Shown one piece after another: positions 1 through 6,539 of a stretch of 41,747 nt of DNA. Source of the stretch: JAVBLG01 sp031553655. Its GTDB lineage: Bacteria > Desulfobacterota > Desulfovibrionia > Desulfovibrionales > Desulfovibrionaceae. The DNA is taken from positions 1-41,747 of the forward strand of contig JAVBLG010000013.1 of NCBI GenBank assembly GCA_031553655.1, given 5' to 3'. Position 1 is the first letter of the stretch; each line of letters begins with the position of its first letter. The position numbers and the translations under genes are program-made. The notes below the pieces were generated by a model, which was given only the letters and a program-made list of their open reading frames with translations, had not been told where the DNA came from and did no database searches.

Positions 1-50
1 TGGAGGCCATTGTAAAATGAAAAGTTTTGAGGAAAGAGGGATGGGGGTTC

Positions 51-100
51 GGGGGAAGGGATAAAGGAACTTTTCCAAAAGTTCCTTTCTCCCTTCCCCC
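51..100. repeat. Long inverted repeat (24-bp arms) upstream of sctO
   Basis: The left arm (51-74) and right arm (77-100) are reverse complements with a single mismatch (T62 against the base pairing at 89) and a two-base loop, so the element can form a nearly perfect 24-bp stem. It is purine-rich on the left and pyrimidine-rich on the right. It lies between the 3' end of an upstream gene (a frame ending in TGA at 18-20 would fit) and sctO. No T-run follows it, so it is not a classical intrinsic terminator. It could attenuate transcription, protect mRNA ends or be a dispersed genomic repeat; which of these cannot be decided here. Confidence 0.8.
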
Positions 101-113
101 GAGTGATTAAACC

Positions 114-593
114 ATGGCAACACTCTATCCTTTGTCCGGGCTTTTAAAAGTGCGCCTTTTTCGGGAAGCGGAGGCCGAAAAGATAGTACGCGCGGCCGAA
201 CTGGAGCTGCGTCTGGCCGAGGATGAAAGCGCGAAGCGGCGCGAAGACTTGAAAAATTACCGAGTTTGGCGTTCCGAAGAAGTGGAGCGGCGCTATGCCG
301 CAATTATCAATACTTTGGTCAGTTCCGGGGAATTAGGCATATTTCGCGGGGGTCTGGCGGCTCTTGACGAGGGCGAGCGCAAAAGAAACGAGGAGTTTGA
401 AGCCGCGCTTAAAACGGAAAGCGAGCGTGCCGAGGCGCTGGCGCGGGCCAGGGAACAAGCATCCGCCATGCGTCGGGAAACGGCCAAAATAGAGGCGCAC
501 CGCAAAACCTGGCTGGATGAAGAAGTTAAAAAAGGTGAGCGGAGAGAGGAGATGGAACTTGAGGAAGTAGTTTACAGGCAGGAAGTTAAATGA
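114..593 (+). CDS. sctO: Type III secretion protein SctO (YscO/FliJ-like stalk)
   Basis: The 159-residue product is almost entirely charged and alpha-helical, with long Glu/Arg/Ala-rich heptad-like stretches from about residue 15 to the end, as expected for the coiled-coil stalk that couples the SctN ATPase to the SctV export gate. The family has little sequence conservation, so the call rests on length, coiled-coil character and position directly before sctP, sctQ and sctR, the usual order. The start at 114 is the first ATG after the upstream hairpin and has only a weak Shine-Dalgarno sequence. The stop overlaps the next start by four bases (ATGA), implying translational coupling. The protein acts in the cytoplasm at the base of the injectisome. 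Confidence 0.8.
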   Translation: MATLYPLSGLLKVRLFREAEAEKIVRAAELELRLAEDESAKRREDLKNYRVWRSEEVERRYAAIINTLVSSGELGIFRGGLAALDEGERKRNEEFEAALKTESERAEALARAREQASAMRRETAKIEAHRKTWLDEEVKKGERREEMELEEVVYRQEVK

Positions 594-1255
594 ATAATAT
601 TCTCGATACTGATTATGAGCGGCTGGCCAGGGCCGAAATGGGCGGCAACAGCGGGAGCGAAACAGCGCCCGCCGGTACGCCCGACGCGCAAATAGTGGCC
701 GATTTTGAACGCGCCTTGCAGGGGGCGGTTTGCCCGTTTTCCGGAGCCGAAGCCGGGCAGGGGATGGCTGATTGCGGGGCTGCGCCTTCGGGCCGGGACG
801 TAAGCGGCAAGGCACAGACCGAAGATGAAAAATGCCGCGAAAATGCTGTTGGGGCAATGCTGGCCCATCATGGGGCCGTTTGCGTCTCCGGTACGCATGT
901 AACGCCCAATGCCGTTTCTGCCTCGTCTGTGGAGAGAGAACAAGCGGCATCAGCCGTTTTTACGGAAAAGATGGAAGGGCTTGTCAAACGCATACTTGTG
1001 TCCGCGCCCGAAAACGGCAAAAGCGAGATAATTGTTTCTCTGGATGACAGCTTGCTGCCCGGAACGGAAATACATATGTCCTCCGATGCGGGCGGCATGC
1101 TTCATGTGCGGCTGGATGCGAGCAACCCCGCTGTATTGCGCACGCTGTCCGAAGCGCGGGACGATTTGCGCAAACGTCTGGAAAAATACGGGCGTGGGGT
1201 CAGGGTCAGCGTTTCCGGTCTTGATTCATCCAACGGCAAAGGCGAGACAGATTGA
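590..1255 (+). CDS. sctP: Type III secretion protein SctP-like (needle-length/FliK-type)
   Basis: The product has 221 residues. The first ~125 are low-complexity, rich in Ala/Gly/Ser/Glu and Cys, with no recognisable domain. The C-terminal ~95 (from EKMEGLVKRIL onward) form a compact alpha/beta segment with the pattern EIIVSLDDSLLPGTEI ... LHVRLDASNP ... LRKRLEKYG ... VRVSVSG, which resembles the FliK/YscP/HrpP C-terminal substrate-switch domain. In injectisomes this protein measures needle or rod length and switches the export apparatus to late substrates. The product is shorter than Yersinia YscP, so the ruler segment would be short. It overlaps sctO by four bases upstream and the TTG start of sctQ downstream. 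Family assignment is mainly by synteny plus C-terminal pattern. Confidence 0.65.
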   Translation: MNNILDTDYERLARAEMGGNSGSETAPAGTPDAQIVADFERALQGAVCPFSGAEAGQGMADCGAAPSGRDVSGKAQTEDEKCRENAVGAMLAHHGAVCVSGTHVTPNAVSASSVEREQAASAVFTEKMEGLVKRILVSAPENGKSEIIVSLDDSLLPGTEIHMSSDAGGMLHVRLDASNPAVLRTLSEARDDLRKRLEKYGRGVRVSVSGLDSSNGKGETD

Positions 1256-2442
1256 ATTTTCTTACAGACGCACAAGCGAAACCCTGGCGCGCTCCGGCGC
1301 TTTCTCCGGCGCGGGCGCGGCTGGTAAACGCCCTGGTCACCCGTGAGGCTCCGTGGCCCGTCAGTTTGGGCGCGTCCAAGGGGTTGGCGTGGCCGCTGGC
1401 TGAACCGCCGCATTTTATCCCCGCTGTCACACTGGTTATGGAATCGGGGCGGGGCGGAATGGGACGCGAAGGCGGAGCAGGGGGCAATGCGAGGGGCGGA
1501 GTCGATGGTGAGGCCGTTCAATGGCTTATCACCCTTTCGCGCTCGCCCGTGAATTTACTTCCGGCCTTGGAAAATACCGACGAAAGCCTGCTTCCTGATC
1601 CTTTGCGGGAAGCGGCTGTGGAAATTTTGCTGTCTCCGGCTCTGGAACTGCTGCAAAAGGCCTCCGGTGAGCCTCTGGTTGTGGTACGAATTATTTTTGG
1701 CCCGGAACCGGTAGGGGAAGAACCGGAATTCCTGTTTGTCGCCCCTTCGGTCTTCTGTAGCCTGGGCTTACGCCTGGATTTTGAAGAGGAAGGGGAAGCT
1801 CCGCTGTTTGTTGGCATAAGTGTGCCTGATTCCGTCAGGGCGCGACGTTTGACCGATTTTATACGCGAACTTCCAGTGCGTGAAATGTCTTTGGAACGTT
1901 ACACTTCTCTATCTGTGTCCTTGCGTTTTGAAGCCGGGCGCATGCGCCTTTCCCTGGCGGAAATAGAATCCACAGTTCCGGGAGACATTTTTCTTCCCCG
2001 GGATTATTTGGCCGCGCGCGGGGAAATAATGCTGCGCGCCGGGGATTGCGGCGGGCTTTCGGCCCTATGCGAGGTAAAGGGCCGAACAGTCGTGGTAAAG
2101 AGCGTGTTTGCCGTTGATTCCGAGGAGGGAACAAGCATGATGGAAAATGAGGATCCCATGGGCGGGCATGTGAAAAATGGCGAAAATATCGCGGACGCGG
2201 GCAATGAAACCGGTTTTTCACCGGACGATCTGGAAATGACGCTGGTTTTCGAGCTGGAGCGCCGCATGGTTACTGTCAGGGAACTGGCCGCCCTGGCTCC
2301 CGGTTATACCTTTGCCCTTGGCGCGTCGCCGGATTCTCCCGTAACGCTGCGCATAAATGGTAAGGACGTAGGTTCGGGAGGCCTGGTGGATCTTAATGGA
2401 ACTCTTGGCGTGCGCATAACCGAGTGGAGAGTAAACAAGTGA
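1252..2442 (+). CDS. sctQ: Type III secretion cytoplasmic-ring protein SctQ
   Basis: The 396-residue product is the sorting-platform/C-ring component (YscQ, HrcQ, FliM/FliN-like). The C-terminal ~75 residues form a typical SpoA/FliN domain (LEMTLVFELERRMVTVREL, then APGYTFALG, then VTLRINGKDVGSG and GVRITEW). A second, more diverged SpoA-like segment precedes it around residues 230-295 (AEIESTVPGDIFLP). The start is a TTG at 1252 overlapping the sctP stop (TTGA). A strong internal Shine-Dalgarno sequence and two consecutive in-frame ATGs at 2137 and 2140 suggest a separate C-terminal product (see separate entry). The protein recruits export substrates and the ATPase complex at the cytoplasmic face. 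Confidence 0.85.
   Translation: MNFLTDAQAKPWRAPALSPARARLVNALVTREAPWPVSLGASKGLAWPLAEPPHFIPAVTLVMESGRGGMGREGGAGGNARGGVDGEAVQWLITLSRSPVNLLPALENTDESLLPDPLREAAVEILLSPALELLQKASGEPLVVVRIIFGPEPVGEEPEFLFVAPSVFCSLGLRLDFEEEGEAPLFVGISVPDSVRARRLTDFIRELPVREMSLERYTSLSVSLRFEAGRMRLSLAEIESTVPGDIFLPRDYLAARGEIMLRAGDCGGLSALCEVKGRTVVVKSVFAVDSEEGTSMMENEDPMGGHVKNGENIADAGNETGFSPDDLEMTLVFELERRMVTVRELAALAPGYTFALGASPDSPVTLRINGKDVGSGGLVDLNGTLGVRITEWRVNK
2121..2442 (+). promoter_or_regulatory. Internal ribosome binding site and start for SctQ-C
   Basis: Within sctQ, GAGGAGGGA at about 2122-2130 sits six bases before in-frame ATG codons at 2137 and 2140 (sctQ residues 296 and 297). This is a much better initiation region than the TTG start of full-length sctQ. 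Translation from 2137 would give a 101-residue protein containing an acidic linker and the complete C-terminal SpoA domain. Alternative translation of this kind is established for YscQ, SpaO and Spa33, where the short form is a structural partner of the long form. Production in this organism is inferred from sequence. Confidence 0.75.
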
Positions 2443-3110
2443 TTCCCGGGTTTAATCCGCTGTTTTTTATTGTAGGCATGTCCGTGCTGGCCTTGGCTCC
2501 GTTTTTTCTGATGATGGTGACTTCTTATGTGAAAATTGTGGTGGTTATTTCTCTGGTGCGCAATGCGCTGGGTGTGCAGCAGGTGCCCCCGGCAATGGTG
2601 GTCAACGGGCTGGCCATGGTTATGAGTATGTTTATTATGGCCCCTGTGCTGCTTGATACTGTGGACAGGGCCAGAACCATAGATATTCCCGCCAATCCCT
2701 CACTGTCGCGGATAGTGGATTCAGTGAGCGAGGCCGCGCCGCCGTTGCGCCGCTTTTTGTCGGCCAATGCCAATGAAAAAGTAGTGCAGATGTTCGTGAA
2801 CACGGCGCGACGCATTTGGCCGCAAAACCGGCACAATGAAATTGACCGGGACAATATGTTCATATTGGTGCCGGCTTTTACCATTTCCGAACTTACCCGC
2901 GCTTTTGAAATAGGCTTTTTGTTGTACTTACCATTTATTGCGATTGATTTGATTATTTCCAATATATTGTTGGCCATGGGCATGATGATGGTTTCGCCCA
3001 TGACCATTTCCTTACCGTTCAAGCTGCTGCTTTTTGTAACTTTGGACGGTTGGATCAAGGTGAGCCAAGGATTGATGCTGAGTTACCGCCAACTTGCTTC
3101 ACCATTTTAA
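2439..3110 (+). CDS. sctR: Type III secretion export-gate protein SctR
   Basis: This is a highly hydrophobic inner-membrane protein of the SctR/YscR/FliP family, a subunit of the SctRST export gate. Family-typical segments are visible: PFFLMMVTSYVKIVVVISL, then RNALGVQQVPP, and near the C-terminus IIISNILLAMGMMMVSP-like sequence followed by LPFKLLLFVTLDGW. About four membrane segments are evident, with a periplasmic domain between the second and third. A GTG at 2424 gives 228 residues, but the GTG at 2439 is preceded by GGAGAG at seven bases and overlaps the sctQ stop (GTGA), so it is the likelier start (223 residues). sctS, sctT and sctU would normally follow but do not appear downstream. 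Confidence 0.92.
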   Translation: MIPGFNPLFFIVGMSVLALAPFFLMMVTSYVKIVVVISLVRNALGVQQVPPAMVVNGLAMVMSMFIMAPVLLDTVDRARTIDIPANPSLSRIVDSVSEAAPPLRRFLSANANEKVVQMFVNTARRIWPQNRHNEIDRDNMFILVPAFTISELTRAFEIGFLLYLPFIAIDLIISNILLAMGMMMVSPMTISLPFKLLLFVTLDGWIKVSQGLMLSYRQLASPF

Positions 3111-3161
3111 TACATTTTGCGAGCGAATTGCTCGAATTTATTACCAAACAAGGAAAATTAA

Positions 3162-3491
3162 ATGCGCATAGAAATATCACAACGCAATGAAGCAACCGTG
3201 CTTGTGTGCTCCGAAAGCCTGGATGCGATCAGTGTGAACGAATTTGAAGAGGCTTGCCGACTGGGATTGGAAACCGGAGCAACTCGGCTGATAGTCGACC
3301 TGGGCGGACTTGAATATATAAGCTCCGCCGGATTAAGGGGCATATTGAAAATGGAAAAGGAAAGCCGGGCAATAGGCTCGCGTATAGTATTCTGCGCCAT
3401 GAGCGGAATGGTGGAAGACATGTTTCGTCTTTCCGGATTTTATTCCATCTTAAACACCAGCCCCAAACTTGAAGAAGCCTTTGAACAATAA
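3162..3491 (+). CDS. STAS-domain anti-sigma factor antagonist
   Basis: The 109-residue product is a stand-alone STAS domain of the SpoIIAA/RsbV family. It has the core strand RLIVDLGGLEYISSAGLRGI, in which Ser55 aligns with the serine phosphorylated by the cognate anti-sigma kinase. Such proteins act in partner-switching cascades, binding an anti-sigma factor when unphosphorylated. A good ribosome binding site (AAGGA, seven bases upstream) supports the ATG at 3162. No RsbW-type kinase, PP2C phosphatase or sigma factor is present in the window, so the partner is unknown. Its position 51 bp after sctR makes a role in controlling the secretion genes plausible but unproven. Confidence 0.88.
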   Translation: MRIEISQRNEATVLVCSESLDAISVNEFEEACRLGLETGATRLIVDLGGLEYISSAGLRGILKMEKESRAIGSRIVFCAMSGMVEDMFRLSGFYSILNTSPKLEEAFEQ

Positions 3492-3594
3492 TACTGCTTC
3501 AGCGCGTAGGCCCGCCGTAAAAAAATATTCGAAGATCATACGTAATTTGCGCTTTGTGACGCTCGCCACTTTTTGGCGTGAGGTTAACCGTAGT

Positions 3595-4329
3595 ATGTGG
3601 ACGGTGGTGTGCCTGGCGGCGGCCCTGTCGGTTGCCTGTGCGCAAAGTTCGCTTGCCGGAAGCATAATTTCGGAAGAGCGCACCATGCGGGAGCACGAGA
3701 TCGCCCCCATGCGCCCGTCAGGTTCTGTTTCTCCGCTGGATGGCGAACCGCGCCATGAAAACTTGCTGGACACAATTGACGTGTACGCGCTTTCGCCTCA
3801 TGCCAGGCTGCTGGCTCTTCCGCGCATGGTTCCGCCGCATATGTCCCGACGCGGAGGAGGGCGCGTTGCTTTCCCCAACGCCGCCGAATGGGAAAGGCTC
3901 AGCTTTGGTCCGGGCGACATGGGCCGCGCCGGAAAACAACCCGCGAGCGGCGCGTCGGGCATGTGGGCGGATATCATAAAGCGTTCGGCCATGGAACATG
4001 ATTTGCCGCCGGAGCTGGTGGCGGCCGTGATTCGCGTGGAGTCCGACTTTGACCCCGGCGTGGTTTCGCACAAGGGGGCCAAGGGGCTGATGCAGCTCAT
4101 GCCAGTGACCCAGCGTGAAGTGGGGGTAGAAGACCCCTTTGACCCCGAGGCCAATGTGCGCGGCGGTTGCGCCTATTTGCGCCGCCAGCTTGACCGTTTC
4201 GGTTCTCTGGAACTGGCTTTGGCCGCCTACAATGCCGGTCCGGGGGCGGTAATGAAGTATAATGGCATTCCGCCCTATAACGAAACTATAAATTATGTGG
4301 GCAAGGTTTTGCGTTACTTTGGGCAATAA
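3595..4329 (+). CDS. Secreted lytic transglycosylase (SLT domain)
   Basis: The C-terminal ~120 residues are a soluble-lytic-transglycosylase domain: the catalytic Glu lies in IRVESDFDP, followed by GAKGLMQLMP and AYNAGPGAV, then the Tyr in INYVGKVL. It cleaves the MurNAc-GlcNAc bond of peptidoglycan in the periplasm. The ATG at 3595 starts a clear signal peptide (MWTVVCLAAALSVACAQSSLAGS), giving 244 residues; an upstream TTG at 3469 would add 42 residues, overlap the STAS gene and bury the signal peptide. A proline-containing, poorly conserved linker separates signal and catalytic domain. Next to secretion genes such enzymes often open the wall for the injectisome (IagB/VirB1-like role), which is an inference here. 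Confidence 0.88.
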   Translation: MWTVVCLAAALSVACAQSSLAGSIISEERTMREHEIAPMRPSGSVSPLDGEPRHENLLDTIDVYALSPHARLLALPRMVPPHMSRRGGGRVAFPNAAEWERLSFGPGDMGRAGKQPASGASGMWADIIKRSAMEHDLPPELVAAVIRVESDFDPGVVSHKGAKGLMQLMPVTQREVGVEDPFDPEANVRGGCAYLRRQLDRFGSLELALAAYNAGPGAVMKYNGIPPYNETINYVGKVLRYFGQ

Positions 4330-4393
4330 AAGATTTTCCTTGCTGAATAATGAAAAACCATCTCAGGATGGCGTTGTCTGAATAAAATTAATC

Positions 4394-5521
4394 ATGAAAC
4401 ACAGTATTTTTATCAATTTTCTCGTGACCATGGTTGTTTGTCTGGTTATCCCCGGCTTTGTAGCAACTTTATTGGCAAGTGAAGATGACGCACCGCAAAA
4501 ACGTTGGCGCATTATCTATGTGGAAGGCGGGCCGGATTGGGAGTTTCAAAGCAAACTGGCGGCCACGGCGCGTCATCTGGGCGAGTTGAAGCTCATTGAT
4601 AACGGAGAAGTGCCGTTGCCCGCGAACAGCTACGATACTTCAGGCATGTGGGCTTGGTTGGCCAAAAATGCCGGGAGTGGACAAATAGAGTTTTTGCGTG
4701 ACGGCTGGTACGGGGCCGGGCACGATGCCGTCCGGCGCGAAGAAGTAAGGCGTAAAGTGCTGCGCCGCATTCAGGAAAAGAACGACGTGGATATAATTCT
4801 GGCCTTTGGTTCCGAGGCGGCCATTGCTCTGGCCACGGACGAGCACACGGTGCCTACTCTGGCCGTGGGGCTGACCGATCCGGTGGGGGCGGGAATATCC
4901 GCGTTAATTGATGATTCCGGGCGTGATCATGTTCATGTTCAGGTTGATCCCGCGCATTACCGGCGTCAACTCAAGCTGTTTCACGATGTGTTCAAATTCG
5001 GCAAGCTTGGGGTGCCCTGCGTGGATTCCGCCGAGGGGCGGGCTTTTGTGGGGCTGCCGGAAATCAGGCGCATGTCCGTCGAGCTGGGGTTTGAGCTGCG
5101 CCTGTGCGAAACCCCGTCCGTAGCGGAGGATGCCGTGGCGGCTCTGAAGAGCTGCCTGGAAAAGCTGTGCGCGGAGTCCGACGCCATTTACCTCACCTAT
5201 AATCCCGGTGTGCTGCCTGAACGTATGGCCGAAATACTTGAACCGATAATTCGGGCCGGTTTGCCTTCTTTTTCCCAAAGCGGGGCGGAAGAAACCAAAC
5301 TTGGCGTGTTGATGAGCCTGTCGGAAGAGAATTTTCAAAGTGCCGGACGTCTTGCCGCTGAAACCATAATGATGGTGATCAACGGGGTGAAGCCGCGTGA
5401 CGTGCCGCAGGTTTTTACCGGCTCCTTAGGTTTGGCCCTCAATTTGCGCATGGCCATGCTCATAGGCTGGCGGCCGCCTCTGGAGGTGCTGGCCGCTGTG
5501 GACAGTCTGTATTCAAAATAG
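4394..5521 (+). CDS. Periplasmic ABC-transporter-type substrate-binding protein
   Basis: The 375-residue product carries an N-terminal signal sequence (hydrophobic residues about 7-28, ending near LLASEDD). It has two alpha/beta lobes of the ABC_sub_bind (TrpX/YtfQ-like, PF04392) type: VDIILAFGSEAAIAL and VPTLAVGLTDPVGAG in the first lobe, AIYLTYNPGVLPE and AGLPSFSQSGAEETKLGVL in the second, and a C-terminal LGLALNLRMAMLIGW. Members bind small molecules (amino acids, sugars or aromatics) and feed a permease or sense ligands. No permease or ATPase gene lies nearby, so it either works with a distant transporter or delivers a ligand to a sensor such as the histidine kinase 1 kb downstream. The ligand is not predictable. 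Confidence 0.75.
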   Translation: MKHSIFINFLVTMVVCLVIPGFVATLLASEDDAPQKRWRIIYVEGGPDWEFQSKLAATARHLGELKLIDNGEVPLPANSYDTSGMWAWLAKNAGSGQIEFLRDGWYGAGHDAVRREEVRRKVLRRIQEKNDVDIILAFGSEAAIALATDEHTVPTLAVGLTDPVGAGISALIDDSGRDHVHVQVDPAHYRRQLKLFHDVFKFGKLGVPCVDSAEGRAFVGLPEIRRMSVELGFELRLCETPSVAEDAVAALKSCLEKLCAESDAIYLTYNPGVLPERMAEILEPIIRAGLPSFSQSGAEETKLGVLMSLSEENFQSAGRLAAETIMMVINGVKPRDVPQVFTGSLGLALNLRMAMLIGWRPPLEVLAAVDSLYSK

Positions 5522-5639
5522 ATCTTCATACCGTTCGTCAGTCCCTCGTGCTTGGACAGGCGGGATTTGACCTTTTATTCGACAGAATCTTGTCTGCGCG
5601 GCATATCTTATGCAATCCATAAAGCAAATATCGGATGAA

Positions 5640-5654
5640 GCCAACAATGTTGGC
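5640..5654. promoter_or_regulatory. Perfect 15-bp palindrome, candidate operator
   Basis: GCCAAC-AAT-GTTGGC is a perfect inverted repeat with six-base arms located 35 bp before the start of the next gene. The surrounding 168-bp gap between 5521 and 5689 contains no other clear gene or terminator. The size and position fit an operator or a small 5' UTR hairpin; the binding protein is unknown. Confidence 0.35.
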
Positions 5655-5688
5655 AAAACAAAAATAATATTTAACGGGGCGCGACAAA

Positions 5689-6507
5689 ATGTTCGGAAAA
5701 AACTTTGCTGTTCTGCTTGAAAATCATAATGGAGAAGCAAGCAAGGTCATAGTACTGAAACTTGGCCGTACCGCCACCTTAATTCTGATGCTCGTCCTGC
5801 TTGCCCAAGCCTGTTTGTGCGGGGCCGCCGCCTGGACTTTATGGCGAAACTGGCAGGACCGCCAGAGCTGGAATATGGAACGTCAGCAATTGATTGAAAA
5901 TATTGAGGCGGCAAAGTCCGGTCCTACTCAGAAAAAGCAGGAAGCAACAAAGAGCGAACCGCAAAAAGCGGAAAAGTTGAAGTCCGCGCCTGAAAATCTG
6001 GAAACGATAAAGGTTGAGCTTCTCAGGCCGGAAACGGCAAATGGCGAGTCTGTTAAAAAGGCCGCTATAAGCGAAAAAGGTGAATCTACCGCAAAAGCGC
6101 CGATTGAGGCGGCTGAACCGGCCATAAAAGCCCCTTCAGGCACAGCCGGAGAAGCGCGTTTGGCCGCTGAGCCGGATACGACTGAAATCGACAGCGGTGT
6201 GGTGAATGTGTCTCTGGTTGAGTTGCAGCGCCGGAAAAACAAGTTTTACTACTCTTTTGAAGTACGCGCCGCCAAGGATGAAGCTGTTTCCGGGCAGATG
6301 TCCTGTTGGCTGTTGGACAAGACGGGTCACGCTCTTAAAATGCCTCTTGAGGATCCGTCGTTTAAGATCCGGCGCGCCAAGATCATGTCTATTCCCCTGA
6401 CCGGCAATAATGGTTCAGATTTTCGGGGCAAATACGAGGAAGTAATTATTGAAGCCAGTATCGGCGGCAAGGTTGTGTTGCGCGCGCGTCGCGCTCTGCC
6501 CGGGTAG
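5689..6507 (+). CDS. Membrane-anchored protein of unknown function
   Basis: I do not recognise this 272-residue protein. It has a short cytoplasmic N-terminus, one membrane segment at about residues 28-50 (TATLILMLVLLAQACLCGAA), a Lys/Glu/Ala/Pro-rich low-complexity linker from about 75 to 165, and a C-terminal beta-rich domain of ~95 residues (beginning VNVSLVELQRRKNKFYYSF). The linker suits a spacer across the periplasm. The gene ends 32 bp before the histidine kinase and may be co-transcribed with it, suggesting a sensory or envelope role. The start at 5689 lacks a strong ribosome binding site but begins the only sensible membrane-anchor topology. Confidence 0.7.
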   Translation: MFGKNFAVLLENHNGEASKVIVLKLGRTATLILMLVLLAQACLCGAAAWTLWRNWQDRQSWNMERQQLIENIEAAKSGPTQKKQEATKSEPQKAEKLKSAPENLETIKVELLRPETANGESVKKAAISEKGESTAKAPIEAAEPAIKAPSGTAGEARLAAEPDTTEIDSGVVNVSLVELQRRKNKFYYSFEVRAAKDEAVSGQMSCWLLDKTGHALKMPLEDPSFKIRRAKIMSIPLTGNNGSDFRGKYEEVIIEASIGGKVVLRARRALPG

Positions 6508-6539
6508 GTTCACGTCAATATCACAGAAGGATTCAAAAA

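Noticed and set aside
3469..3594. Extended N-terminus of the lytic transglycosylase from a TTG at 3469
   Set aside because: It overlaps the STAS gene, lacks a ribosome binding site and would place the signal peptide 43 residues inside the protein.
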